From Streptomyces sp. NBC_00708 (GTDB lineage: Bacteria; Actinomycetota; Actinomycetes; Streptomycetales; Streptomycetaceae), in assembly GCA_036226585.1 (NCBI GenBank), contig CP108998.1:133495-197494 (forward strand): a stretch of 64,000 nucleotides of DNA, in the 5' to 3' direction. The position numbers and the translations under genes were made by a program. Below, piece by piece: positions 23,697 through 32,014 of the stretch; the first letter of the stretch is position 1; each line of letters opens with the position of its first letter. The notes under the pieces were generated by a model. That model made no database searches. It saw only the letters and a program-made list of their open reading frames with translations, and was not told the DNA's origin.

Positions 23697-23888
23697 ATGG
23701 ACAAGGAACTCGCCATGGATGCCGACGCTGCGGTGAGGCACATGCGCTTCGGCAAGCTCCCCGAGCGGATCGCCCGCGAGGACATGACGGCGGAGGTGGA
23801 AGCCGCACCGGGTGCCGGGGGAAGCGCCTACAACCCCGAGAATTCGTGGAAGTTCTCCTCGTGCGTCGCCCTCGATCTGGGCCTGTAG
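23697..23888 (+). CDS. Small protein, 63 aa, possible precursor peptide
   Basis: I do not recognise the family. The N-terminal half is charged and helical (MDKELAMDADAAVRHMRFGK, then LPERIAREDMTAEVEAAPG). A Gly-Ala-Gly-Gly-Ser hinge follows, and then a tail with single Cys and Trp residues: AYNPENSWKFSSCVALDLGL. This leader/hinge/core look resembles a ribosomal peptide precursor, but no modifying enzyme is adjacent. ATG 23697 has GGGGCAGGGG before it. It is divergent from the epoxide-hydrolase-like gene across two GTCACC-N9-GGTGAC/T operators, so it may share their regulator. Confidence 0.6.
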   Translation: MDKELAMDADAAVRHMRFGKLPERIAREDMTAEVEAAPGAGGSAYNPENSWKFSSCVALDLGL

Positions 23889-23962
23889 CTTCACCGATCG
23901 GTCCCTTCGCCCCGCGCGGCGTTCCGGAGCCCGCGAGCCCGGCATGATCCAAACGAAAGGCC

Positions 23963-24709
23963 CTAGCCGCGGGCGAGCAGCGCGAGGGTTCTGCGGCGGG
24001 GCAGGAGGCGCATGGCCAGGGTGAGGAGGCGGTTGGTGCCGCCCGGGACCGTGGTCGGGGCGTCGTCCTCGCGCAGGGCGCGCAGGGCTGCCGTGACGAC
24101 CTGTTCGGGGGTCTGGACGAGGGCGGCGGGCGCGTCCTCGTGCCGTTGCGAGGCGGTCGCCGTCATTCCGGGGCAGAGCGCCAGGATGCGGATGCCGGAG
24201 CCCCGGTGCGCGGTCCAGAGCGCTTCGGTGAGGGTGGTGGTGTACGCCTTCGTCGCGCTGTAGACGGCGAGGTCCGGCTTCGGGGTCCAGCCGAGGGTCG
24301 AGGAGACGTTCAGCAGGGCGTCGCCGGGGCGGGCCCGGGTCAGGAAGGTGTGCGCGAGGGCGGTGACGGCACGGCAGTTCAGGTCCAGCATCTCCTGGGC
24401 CCGGTCCGGCGGGGTGGTGGTGAACGAGCCCGCGGTGGCCGTTCCGGCGTTGTTGACCAGGAGCTGGACGCGGGTACGGGTGATCAGTTCGCCGGTGCGG
24501 CGTACGCCGTCCTCGGTGGCGAGGTCCGCGGCGAGCCAGTCGTGACCGGGGCCCAGTCGCGCGGTGAGGGCTTGCAGGCGGCCGGCGTCGCGGGCGACCG
24601 CGATCACGCGGTAGCCGTCCGCCGCCAGGCGCTGCGCGAACGCCCGGCCGATGCCGGCACTCGCTCCGGTGACCAGTGCGGTCGGGCGGTCGTCCGTCCG
24701 CGGCGCCAT
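23963..24709 (-). CDS. Short-chain dehydrogenase/reductase
   Basis: The 248-residue protein has the classical SDR cofactor motif LVTGASAGIGRAFAQRLAAD, NNAG (VQLLVNNAGTAT), the catalytic Ser (LNVSSTLG) and YxxxK (VYSATKAY). It is an NAD(P)-dependent oxidoreductase for an alcohol or ketone whose identity is unknown. It is the last gene of a three-gene operon with two SnoaL-like proteins; its ATG lies 2 bases after the previous stop. The operon is divergent from a MarR regulator with an evident operator. Confidence 0.9.
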   Translation of the reverse strand: MAPRTDDRPTALVTGASAGIGRAFAQRLAADGYRVIAVARDAGRLQALTARLGPGHDWLAADLATEDGVRRTGELITRTRVQLLVNNAGTATAGSFTTTPPDRAQEMLDLNCRAVTALAHTFLTRARPGDALLNVSSTLGWTPKPDLAVYSATKAYTTTLTEALWTAHRGSGIRILALCPGMTATASQRHEDAPAALVQTPEQVVTAALRALREDDAPTTVPGGTNRLLTLAMRLLPRRRTLALLARG

Positions 24710-24711
24710 GG

Positions 24712-25158
24712 TCAGCCCGCCGCGGGGCGGGTCGCGGGCCGCATGCGGAAGGAGAACGCCTCCATCAGGCGGCGGCGCGCGGTCTTCTGCACGGCCGCGA
24801 TCCCCCAGGAGCCGTCGGCCCGGCGCACCAGCGTGTACGTGGCGAGCTTGTCGTACCGGCCCACCTCGGCACTGCGCTTGCGTACGGCTCCGCGGGTGAC
24901 GGCCACCGCGGTGCCCGGCCCGTGGAACCGGAGGGAGACGACGTCGATGTCGAGCCGGGTGCCCTTGAGGAAGCTGTCGAACAGCGCCTGGTGGGCGCGG
25001 CCGATCTCGGTGCCGCCGTGGTAGACGGTGCCCATGTACGTGACGTCGGTGGCGTCCTCGGTGAAGCAGGCCCCGTACGCGGCTCCGTCACCGGCGGCCC
25101 AGGCGGCGGCGCTGCGGTGCAGCAGGGCGTGGACGGCGATGGTGTCCTCGGTGGTCAT
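24712..25158 (-). CDS. SgcJ/EcaC-type (SnoaL-like, NTF2 fold) protein
   Basis: The 148-residue protein is a single cone-shaped NTF2-like domain: IAVHALLHRSAAAWAAGDGA, ATDVTYMGTVYHGGTEIGRA, then DGSWGIAAVQKTAR. It is homologous to the next gene upstream. Named members of this group act as small oxygenases or cyclase-like proteins in natural product pathways, but most are uncharacterised. The start is ATG 25158 with GGAAGGA. It is encoded in the same transcript as the SDR and the membrane-anchored paralogue. Confidence 0.82.
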   Translation of the reverse strand: MTTEDTIAVHALLHRSAAAWAAGDGAAYGACFTEDATDVTYMGTVYHGGTEIGRAHQALFDSFLKGTRLDIDVVSLRFHGPGTAVAVTRGAVRKRSAEVGRYDKLATYTLVRRADGSWGIAAVQKTARRRLMEAFSFRMRPATRPAAG

Positions 25159-25199
25159 GTGGGTGTCCTTCCAGGGCTGTCGGGCGGTGGCGGGCGTGG

Positions 25200-25904
25200 T
25201 CACTTCTCGGCCTCGGGGGCCGTGGCCGGGTCCCAGAGGAAGGACAGGCGCTCCATGACGTTCTGACGCTTCGTGTTGTGGAAGGCGGCGATGCGCCAGT
25301 GGCCGTCGCCCTCGCGGACGAGCGTGTACGTCTGGGTCTTGGTCAGGTCGGCGGCGGACGGCCGGTCCCCCTTGTAGGTGTCACCCCGGCTGGTGACCAC
25401 GGCGGTGTCGGGGCCGTAGAAGCGGATACCGAGGAAGGAGTCGGCGAGGCTGGTCCCCTCGACGAATCCGCCGAACAGGGCGCGATGGGCGTCCGCGATG
25501 TCCTGGCGGCCCTGGTAGTGGGTGCCGACGTAGGTGGTGTACGTGGCGTCCGCGGTGAACTGTTCGCCGTATCCCGTCGCGTCGGCGCGATCCCAGGCGT
25601 CGGTGAGCGCCCGCAGGGTGGTGCAGACGGCGCGTTGGTCGTCGGTCGCCGCCCTGCCGGACGCGGTGGCGGTGAGGGACGGGGTGACATCGATGCACTC
25701 CGCCTTTCCGAGGACCTTGGGGTCGGAGGTGGCGTCCAGCCAGAAGTACCCGCCCGCGGCGGCCAGGACGGTGACGAGGGTGCCTCCGAGGAGGATCCGT
25801 TTCACGGTGCGGCGGCGGCTCGCCGGCCTGGGCGCGGGGCCGGTGGGAGAGGTGGGCTCGGCCGTGGTTCCGGCATCGGTGCTGGTGGTGGTACTCGCGC
25901 TCAT
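25200..25904 (-). CDS. Membrane-anchored SgcJ/EcaC-type protein
   Basis: The 234-residue protein has a ~30-residue Thr/Pro-rich cytoplasmic start, a basic stretch (RRRTVKR), one membrane helix (~36-55) and an outward-facing NTF2-like domain: TLRALTDAWDRADATGYGEQ, then ADATYTTYVGTHYQGRQDIA. The domain closely parallels the soluble protein encoded 41 bases downstream, so the pair arose by duplication with gain of an anchor. It is first in the operon, controlled by the divergent MarR-type gene. Confidence 0.82.
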   Translation of the reverse strand: MSASTTTSTDAGTTAEPTSPTGPAPRPASRRRTVKRILLGGTLVTVLAAAGGYFWLDATSDPKVLGKAECIDVTPSLTATASGRAATDDQRAVCTTLRALTDAWDRADATGYGEQFTADATYTTYVGTHYQGRQDIADAHRALFGGFVEGTSLADSFLGIRFYGPDTAVVTSRGDTYKGDRPSAADLTKTQTYTLVREGDGHWRIAAFHNTKRQNVMERLSFLWDPATAPEAEK

Positions 25905-25949
25905 GGTTTCGCCTTCGTGGTAGCTTCGCAGACAGAGAAGATGCCGAGA

Positions 25950-25976
25950 AGATGCTTCTTCTTGAAAGAAGTATCT
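25950..25976. promoter_or_regulatory. MarR operator in the divergent promoter region
   Basis: AGATGCTTCTT-CTTGA-AAGAAGTATCT is an inverted repeat with 11-bp arms and one mismatch, in an A/T-rich island between the MarR gene and the SgcJ/SDR operon. Confidence 0.75.
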
Positions 25977-26010
25977 TCTTCGGGGAAGAGATTAGGGAGT
26001 GGGGGAGCGC

Positions 26011-26463
26011 ATGTCAACGCCGGCCATGCCGTCCGACGCGAGCGAGATCTACCGCCGGTACCTGAGCGCCGTCATGCTGCACGGCCACGCCAGTGCCAAG
26101 GCGTGCGATCTGGGTGCCACCGATCTGTACGCGCTCAACATCCTCGGGCTCACCGGGCCGATGACCCCCGGTGAGCTCGGCGCCCGCACCGGGCTCACCA
26201 CCGGCCCCACCACCCGCCTGATCGACCGGCTGGAGGCGGCGGGGTACGTACGCCGCGCACCGTCCCCCGACGACCGGCGCAAGGTGATCGTCGAGCCCAT
26301 CGGCAAGCCCGCGGGCCTGGACGATGTGATGGAACCCGCCCGGCGGCGCATCGGTGAACTTCTCGCCGGCTACACGCCCGAGCAGCTCGCCGTCCTGTTC
26401 GACTACTTCGCCCGCGCGTCGGAGGCCTACCAGGCCGCCGCCGAGCAGCTACGTTCCAGCTGA
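26011..26463 (+). CDS. MarR-family transcriptional regulator
   Basis: The 150-residue winged-helix protein has LNILGLTGPMTPGELGARTG, recognition helix TTGPTTRLIDRLEAAGYVRR, and the wing SPDDRRKVIVEP. It is expected to repress its own gene and the divergent SgcJ/SDR operon through the inverted repeat at 25950. ATG 26011 was chosen over GTG 25999 because GGGGGAG precedes it. Confidence 0.9.
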   Translation: MSTPAMPSDASEIYRRYLSAVMLHGHASAKACDLGATDLYALNILGLTGPMTPGELGARTGLTTGPTTRLIDRLEAAGYVRRAPSPDDRRKVIVEPIGKPAGLDDVMEPARRRIGELLAGYTPEQLAVLFDYFARASEAYQAAAEQLRSS

Positions 26464-26464
26464 A

Positions 26465-26503
26465 CGGGCGTCACATACGGGCGACGTCACGTACGGGCGA
26501 CGT
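26465..26503. repeat. Short tandem GGGCG(AC)GTCAC(A/G)TAC repeats
   Basis: GGGCGTCACATAC, GGGCGACGTCACGTAC and GGGCGACGTCACGG follow one another between the convergent MarR and LysR genes. It is noncoding, with no hairpin of terminator type. Confidence 0.6.
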
Positions 26504-27453
26504 CACGGACCGCCGCGCCGGGGCCCGCGGGTGAGGCCGGCCGCGGCGGTGTGCAGGAAGGCCGTGAGCTCCAGGGCGAGTGCGGTGGGGCGCCGGCGCT
26601 GGACGATGCTGATCTCGCGGGCCGGAGCCGGGCCGCGCAGGGGGTGCACCGAGACCCGGGAGCGGTCGGCGCCCGCGAGCAGGCTGCCGGGGACCAGCGC
26701 GATGCCCAGACCGGCGCCGACCAGCGCCAGGATGACGTGGTAGTCGGCGGACTCGTACGCGACGCGCGGCTCGACACCGGCCCGGCGGGCAAGGGTCTCC
26801 AGGCAGACGCGGTTCGGGACGCCCGGAGCGCCGGAGATCCACGTCTCATCGCCCAGCCGCCCGAGGCCGATGCCGCGGTCCGCGGAGCCCCCGGCGAGTC
26901 GGTGGCCGGCGGGCAGCACCAGGTCGAGCGGATCGTCGAGCAGTCGCTGCCGGTCGAGTCCCGGATGGGGCGTCGGGGCCACGCCGGGATAGCGGTGGGT
27001 GATCAGCATGTCCAGGTCGCCCGAAGTCACCAGCCCGTAGCCCTCGGGCGGTTCGATGTCGACCAGCGACAGCTCGGCCCGCGGATACCGGTGCTGGAGC
27101 GCGGCCAGAGCCGTCGGTACCAGCACCTGCGCCGCCGTGGCGAAGCAGCCCAGCGCGAGACGCTGCGGCTGCGCCTCCATCGCGGCCTCGACCGCGGCGC
27201 GCGCCTGCCGGAGCTCCCCGATCACCCGCTCCGCGTGGTCCACCAGCACGGCGCCGACGGGCGTCAGGGTGACGCCCGTCGGGCGGCGTTCGAGGAGGCG
27301 GGCGCCGAGCTCCGTCTCCAGCTTGGAGATCTGCTGCGAGAGCGCCGAGGGCGTGAAGGAGAGTTTCCGCGCGGCCTCGGCGATGGACGCGGCGTGTGCC
27401 ACTTCCATCAGGACCCGCAGGCGGTTGACGTCCAGTTCGCGCATCACCGCCAT
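26503..27453 (-). CDS. LysR-family transcriptional regulator
   Basis: The 316-residue protein has the LysR HTH at the N-terminus (LRVLMEVAHAASIAEAARKL, then TPSALSQQISKLETELGARL) followed by a periplasmic-binding-protein-like co-inducer domain. It is divergent from the serine/threonine dehydratase gene and likely controls it. Start may be ATG 27453 or 27444; both lie a few bases from a plausible -10 region, so the message may be leaderless. The 44-bp intergenic region is very short, so promoter and operator overlap. Confidence 0.88.
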   Translation of the reverse strand: MAVMRELDVNRLRVLMEVAHAASIAEAARKLSFTPSALSQQISKLETELGARLLERRPTGVTLTPVGAVLVDHAERVIGELRQARAAVEAAMEAQPQRLALGCFATAAQVLVPTALAALQHRYPRAELSLVDIEPPEGYGLVTSGDLDMLITHRYPGVAPTPHPGLDRQRLLDDPLDLVLPAGHRLAGGSADRGIGLGRLGDETWISGAPGVPNRVCLETLARRAGVEPRVAYESADYHVILALVGAGLGIALVPGSLLAGADRSRVSVHPLRGPAPAREISIVQRRRPTALALELTAFLHTAAAGLTRGPRRGGP

Positions 27454-27497
27454 CGTAAGCGCTGCTAACGGGCCCCCAATGATCGTTGCTGGTGCTA

Positions 27498-28439
27498 ATG
27501 GGCGAGCCGGTGAAGCATGGAGCCGTGAAGAACCCACCGCATGCCCTCGCCCCCGCTGATGTCCGCGCCGCCGCCGACAGAATTCGTCCCTACGCCCGTC
27601 GCACACCGCTGCTGGATCTGGAGACCGACGGCCGGCGCGTGCTGCTGAAGCTGGAGTACCTCCAGCGCGGCGGCTCGTTCAAACTGCGCGGCGCGCTCAA
27701 CGCGATGCTCTCCATGTCCCCGGACGACCATGTCGTGGCGGCGTCCGGCGGCAACCACGGCCTGGCGGTGGCGACGGCGGCCTCGCTGCTCGGCATGGCC
27801 GCGACGGTCTACGTACCGGAGACGGCTCCGGAGGCGAAGGCCCGCCGTATCGAGGCCGCCGGGGCGCGGCTCGTCCGGCACGGCGCGGCCTTCGCCGAGG
27901 CCGCGTCGGCGGCGCTGGATGCCGCGGCGCGGCCGGGCCACCGGTTCGTCCACCCGTACGACGACCCGGCGGTGATCGCGGGTCAGGGCACCGTGGGGGC
28001 CGAGATCGTGGCCGACGAGCCCGGTGTCGACACGGTCGTCGCGGCTGTCGGCGGGGGCGGACTGGCGGCCGGTACGGCACTGGCGGTCGCCGGCCGCCGT
28101 GTCGTCGCCGCCGAACCGGAGGACTGCCGCTGCCTGCACGACGCGCTCGCCGCGGGGAAGCCGGTGGACTCGGCCGTGGGCTCCGTAGCCTCCTCCGCGA
28201 CCGGGGCGAGCCGGGTCGGCGAGATCGCCTTCGACGTCCTGGCCGCGCACGACGTGACGTCCGTGCTGGTCAGTGACGACGAGATCCTTCAGGCGCGCGA
28301 CCGGCTCTGGGAGGAGTGCCGGATCGCCGTCGAACCGGCTGCGGCCATTTCGTTCGCGGCGTGGTTGGCCGGGCGGGTTCCGGGGAAGCTGCCGTGCCTG
28401 ATCGTGTGCGGGGCGAATGCCGACTGGGTGGCGCGGTGA
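27498..28439 (+). CDS. Threonine/serine dehydratase-like PLP enzyme (fold type II)
   Basis: The 313-residue protein has the PLP lysine in LQRGGSFKLRGALNA, the asparagine loop ASGGNHGLAVA and the glycine-rich phosphate-binding loop AAVGGGGLAAG. It deaminates L-threonine or L-serine to a 2-oxo acid, or is a related lyase or racemase. It has no C-terminal regulatory ACT domain, so it is a catabolic-type enzyme. The start is uncertain: ATG 27498 is used; GTG 27510 and 27525 are alternatives. It is probably controlled by the divergent LysR protein. Confidence 0.88.
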   Translation: MGEPVKHGAVKNPPHALAPADVRAAADRIRPYARRTPLLDLETDGRRVLLKLEYLQRGGSFKLRGALNAMLSMSPDDHVVAASGGNHGLAVATAASLLGMAATVYVPETAPEAKARRIEAAGARLVRHGAAFAEAASAALDAAARPGHRFVHPYDDPAVIAGQGTVGAEIVADEPGVDTVVAAVGGGGLAAGTALAVAGRRVVAAEPEDCRCLHDALAAGKPVDSAVGSVASSATGASRVGEIAFDVLAAHDVTSVLVSDDEILQARDRLWEECRIAVEPAAAISFAAWLAGRVPGKLPCLIVCGANADWVAR

Positions 28440-28451
28440 GGTAGGAGGCGT

Positions 28452-29108
28452 TCAGCCGAGGATGAGCGGGAGCTTGGCCGCCAGGTCGCCCAGCTCCGCC
28501 GTCTGCGCGGGGGTCGGCGTGCTGCGGCCGGTGCCGATCCGTAGCGCGTCGGCGTCCGGGAGCGAGGCGGGGAACGCCGCGCCGGCGACGGCCTCCAGCG
28601 CGGTACGCGCCACCGCCAGCGTCTCGGCGGGCGGTTCGGGGGCCGAGGGCAGGTGCGCCACCAGGTCCAGGTGGTGGAGGGTGCCTTCGAGGACGTACGC
28701 CGACAGGTAGTCGGCGACCGTGAGGACCATGTCCTGGGTACCGACGAGGGCGGCCGGGTCGGCGAGCCCGGCCGCCCGGACGGCTGCCGAGCCGACGTCG
28801 TCGATGTGGTGCTTCAGCCACCGCGGTTCGCCGTACGCCGCCGCCAGGCGCGGGATCAGCGCGTCCAGCGGGTCGTCGCCCGACGGGGGTCCGGGCAGCA
28901 GCGTCCAGTAGCCGGGCGCGTCGGCCGTGGCGGGTGAGTCGGCGGGGGTGACCAGGGTGATCAGGACGTCCTGCGCGTCGATGACCAGGTGGCACACCAG
29001 GTCCCGGACGAGCCACCCCGTACAGCCGGAAGGTTTGCCGAAGTCCTCGTCGGGAAGAGCGGCCACGGCGTCGAGCAGCGCTGTCCAGGAACGTGAAAAG
29101 GGATGCAT
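28452..29108 (-). CDS. Maleylpyruvate isomerase-fold, mycothiol-dependent enzyme family protein
   Basis: The 218-residue protein has an N-terminal DinB/MDMPI helical bundle: GCTGWLVRDLVCHLVIDAQD, with the His and the later HxxxH-type region (LEGTLHHLDLVAHL) providing metal ligands. It belongs to a large actinobacterial group acting with the thiol mycothiol or on unknown substrates. ATG 29108 gives the usual family length. It stands alone, facing the dehydratase gene with 12 bases between the stops. Confidence 0.8.
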   Translation of the reverse strand: MHPFSRSWTALLDAVAALPDEDFGKPSGCTGWLVRDLVCHLVIDAQDVLITLVTPADSPATADAPGYWTLLPGPPSGDDPLDALIPRLAAAYGEPRWLKHHIDDVGSAAVRAAGLADPAALVGTQDMVLTVADYLSAYVLEGTLHHLDLVAHLPSAPEPPAETLAVARTALEAVAGAAFPASLPDADALRIGTGRSTPTPAQTAELGDLAAKLPLILG

Positions 29109-29137
29109 GCCCCCACGCTAGGGCGTGTCCGCACGCC

Positions 29138-30682
29138 TCATCCGTAGTGGCGGAGTCGCGGCCACATCTCGGCCCAGGGGTGACGGGGGCCCGTGCAGAG
29201 GTAGACGTGCCCGCCCCATTCCACGTTGTGCATGCCGTACGGGTTGCTGAGGCCGGCGGCCACGGTGACGTGCCGGAAGTACCGGCGCAGCTGGGCGGCG
29301 TAGCCGGGGGCGTGCTCCGGGCCGGGGGACACGGCCAGGACGGTGGTGGCGGCCGGGTTGCCTCCGCCCCACCACCAGTCGGTGTTGTGGGCGCTCACCG
29401 CGTGCGGCAGGCCGGTGCCGCGGCCGAGTTCGTTGATGGCGCCCGCCTCGCCGTAGTCGGCCGTGAAGATCACCGCGCCGGCGCGCTGCTCCTGGGGCAG
29501 ACCGTCCCACACCTGGCGTACGGTGCCGACGAGTTGGGGCCAGCCCAGGGTCTCCCCCGTGTTGGTGCTGACCCCGTACGTCCAGGCGACCGCCGTGGGC
29601 GGCAGGATCGGCAGGACGATGACGGCCAGCAGCGCGGTCGAGACGGCGGTCGCGGTCATGAGGGAGCGCAGACGGTCGCGACGGGCGTACAGCCACGCGT
29701 CGAGCCCGACGGAACCGGCCGCCAGCAGGCATACATACAGCCCGCCCAGGTAGTAGATCTGGGCGCCGGTGGTCACGGCGAACAGGACGAACAGGACGGC
29801 GTACGCGGTGACCAGGCACCGCCACAGGGGGCGGCCGGAGCGCCAAAGGAAGCGCAGGCCCGCGAACCAGAGGACCGCCGTGGCGAACCCGGCCGTGGCG
29901 AGCTGGCCGACGATCCAGGTGGGGACGTTCCCGGGGCCGCCGTTCTTCTCGTTCAGCGCCCGGGTCATCTCGAACATGGCCCAGTCGTGGTGGGCCTGCC
30001 ACCACAGGTCGGGCAGGACGAGCAGCACGGCGAGCACGGCACCGGCCAGAAGCCACCGGTCGGCCGCCGTGCGGCGGGCGGGGCCGAGCACGACGGTGGC
30101 CAGCAGGACGATCCCGAAGATGCCGGCGAGGTGGTTGAACTCGGCGCCGATCCCGACGAGCGCTCCCACGGCGAGCCACCAGCGGGTGTCGCCGGTGCGG
30201 CCGATCCGTACGACCAGGAGCGCGATCGCCGCCCAGGCCAGTACTTCGTACGCCGTGGTGTTGGCGATGTGCGCGCCGCCCAGGAGTACGGGCATGGCGG
30301 CGGTCGCGACCGCCGCGAGGAGCTGGGTCCGCCGGGCACCGCCGAACTCACGCGCCGTCAGCCCGCCCACGACGACCGTGCCCGCCGCGGCGATCGCCGG
30401 CCACAGGCGCAGGCCGGCCTCCGAGACGCCGAACAGCGACAGCGAGACCCGTGCCAGCAGCGGGGCGAGCAGCGGCTGGTCCACGTAACTCGCCTGGAGG
30501 TGCCGGGCGGAGTCGAGGAAGTACAGCTCGTCGATGTGGAAGCCGTAGCGCGTGGACAGCGCCATGAGTACGGCGAAGACCCCGCCGGCGACGGCGAGGA
30601 CGCGCCGGTCGGGCGGGGGGAGGGGGCGGGCCGGGTCGGGGCCGGCGGTGTCCGGGCCGGCTGTGTCCGTCTCGTCCGCCAT
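29138..30682 (-). CDS. Glycosyltransferase family 39 (ArnT/PMT-like) integral membrane protein
   Basis: The 514-residue protein has about 10-12 membrane helices. The first extracytoplasmic loop carries the catalytic-type acidic pair in RYGFHIDELYFLDSARHL, as in ArnT/PMT-2 enzymes that use polyprenyl-phosphate sugars. The C-terminal ~120 residues are soluble and extracytoplasmic (QRAGAVIFTADYGEAGAINE). It would transfer a sugar to a lipid or cell-wall acceptor outside the membrane. ATG 30682 was chosen on family length; the ribosome-binding site is only moderate. It stands alone. Confidence 0.85.
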   Translation of the reverse strand: MADETDTAGPDTAGPDPARPLPPPDRRVLAVAGGVFAVLMALSTRYGFHIDELYFLDSARHLQASYVDQPLLAPLLARVSLSLFGVSEAGLRLWPAIAAAGTVVVGGLTAREFGGARRTQLLAAVATAAMPVLLGGAHIANTTAYEVLAWAAIALLVVRIGRTGDTRWWLAVGALVGIGAEFNHLAGIFGIVLLATVVLGPARRTAADRWLLAGAVLAVLLVLPDLWWQAHHDWAMFEMTRALNEKNGGPGNVPTWIVGQLATAGFATAVLWFAGLRFLWRSGRPLWRCLVTAYAVLFVLFAVTTGAQIYYLGGLYVCLLAAGSVGLDAWLYARRDRLRSLMTATAVSTALLAVIVLPILPPTAVAWTYGVSTNTGETLGWPQLVGTVRQVWDGLPQEQRAGAVIFTADYGEAGAINELGRGTGLPHAVSAHNTDWWWGGGNPAATTVLAVSPGPEHAPGYAAQLRRYFRHVTVAAGLSNPYGMHNVEWGGHVYLCTGPRHPWAEMWPRLRHYG

Positions 30683-30867
30683 GTGTGTCCGCCCCGGTTC
30701 TCCGGCTTCCCGGGCACGTCGTGCGTGGCCCGGACGGCCCGCCCGCTGCGGGCCGCCCACACCCTAATCCCGTTCCCTGTCAGGGAGTTGGAGGGCTCAG
30801 GCCTCCTGCGGCGCTGCCCACTCCACGACCTGCCAGCCGGCTGACCCAGGACGGGGCCATCTCAAGC

Positions 30868-30888
30868 GTCACCTGCTTGACGGGTGAC
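30868..30888. promoter_or_regulatory. 21-bp palindromic operator, copy 3
   Basis: GTCACC-TGCTTGACG-GGTGAC, nearly identical to the copy at 23595. It lies 110 bases upstream of the Ohr start. Confidence 0.8.
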
Positions 30889-30909
30889 GATGGCGGCTGC
30901 CATGATGAC

Positions 30910-30930
30910 GTCACCACCTCGGCCGGTGAC
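30910..30930. promoter_or_regulatory. 21-bp palindromic operator, copy 4
   Basis: GTCACC-ACCTCGGCC-GGTGAC, 68 bases upstream of the Ohr start. Confidence 0.75.
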
Positions 30931-30997
30931 GAAGTGAGAATCCCGGTCAGGAGGTGTCGTCGAACCTTTCTCGGACCGCACCCAGGGAGCCCCAGCC

Positions 30998-31423
30998 ATG
31001 GCAGTCACCTACACCGCCGTTGTCGACGTCGACGGAGAGGGCCGCAACGGCGGTCGCGTCAGCTCCTCCGACGGTCTGCTGACGACCGCCCTCGCCATCC
31101 CCGAGGAGCTGGGCGGCGCGGGCGGCGCCACCAACCCCGAGCAGCTCCTCGCGGCCGGGTGGGCGGCCTGTTTCCTCGGCGCCCTGCGCCGCGCCGCAGC
31201 CGAGCGCAAGGTCCGGCTGACCAGCACGACCATCACGGCGGAGATCACCCTCACCCACGGCGACGACGGGGAGTTCTCCCTCTCCGCGGTCCTTAACCCC
31301 GTCCTCGGCGGTGTCGACCAGGCCACCGCCCAGCAGCTCGCCGATGCCGCGCACCAGATCTGCCCGTACTCCAAGGCCACGCGCGGCAACATCCCCGTCA
31401 GCATCCGCGCTGCCGCGGCCTGA
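30998..31423 (+). CDS. ohr: Organic hydroperoxide resistance protein, Ohr/OsmC family
   Basis: The 141-residue protein is of the Ohr type, with both redox cysteines: peroxidatic Cys in AAGWAACFLGAL and resolving Cys in AHQICPYSKATRGN. It reduces organic and fatty-acid hydroperoxides. Ohr genes are commonly regulated by the MarR-type OhrR; no OhrR is adjacent. Instead two GTCACC-N9-GGTGAC operators precede the gene, which places it in the proposed CGNR regulon. ATG 30998 fits family length; GGGAGCC precedes it. Confidence 0.92.
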   Translation: MAVTYTAVVDVDGEGRNGGRVSSSDGLLTTALAIPEELGGAGGATNPEQLLAAGWAACFLGALRRAAAERKVRLTSTTITAEITLTHGDDGEFSLSAVLNPVLGGVDQATAQQLADAAHQICPYSKATRGNIPVSIRAAAA

Positions 31424-32014
31424 CCCCCCGAACGCGGGCCCCGCATCCCTCCAGGCCCCCCGGATGCGGGACCCGCAACCTCCTCCGGCCGGCTCACACC
31501 ACTCACGGCGAGCAAGGACAGCAGATGACCCTGAGAAGACATCCACGTCGCGCCGGTGGCGACGGGGCCCCCGGCCGTACCGCCGCCGGCCCGGAAGAGC
31601 GGTCTCTCCGGAGAGCTCCGCAGACCGCCACGGACACCGAGGAGCCGACCGGGCCCAGCGACGTCCAGGTGTGGCACTGGGCGGAGAGCGCGGTGTTCGG
31701 GGGATACGGCCCGTCCGCGTCGAGCTTTCAGCCGTCCTCACCGCTGTCGGAGGCCCCCCGGACGCCGGCGGACCGCCTCGCACCGTGACACGTATCCCGG
31801 CCCGCCCCGCCGCCGGCGGAACGAGCGCGGATCAGGCGTCCGCCTCCCCGTCTGCGGTACCGACGGCACCGAGGCGGCGCAGGACGCTCTGACGGCCGGG
31901 CTGCTGCTGCGCCGCCTCGCGCCCGAACACCGTCGATGAGGGACGGTGCACAGCCCGGTTCCACTCGGGATCCTGTAGCCCCCTGCCGTGAACCCTGCCC
32001 GCGCCCGCGATCCG
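31424..32014. other. 591 bp without a convincing gene
   Basis: Several frames are open by GC bias, for example one from 31525 to 31788 that would encode an Arg/Pro-rich 87-residue product, but none shows a recognisable domain or strong ribosome-binding site. No operator of the GTCACC type is present. It may contain decayed genes. Confidence 0.5.

Larger units (their letters stand above)
30683..30997. other. Intergenic region upstream of the Ohr gene (315 bp)
   Basis: No gene is visible. It contains the promoter of the glycosyltransferase gene on the left and two copies of the GTCACC-N9-GGTGAC operator on the right (30868 and 30910, 42 bp apart, four helical turns). Confidence 0.7.

Noticed and set aside
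31525-31788. An 87-codon plus-strand gene after ohr
   Set aside because: Composition is Arg/Pro-rich and without domain; no ribosome-binding site of note. It is left as an empty region.
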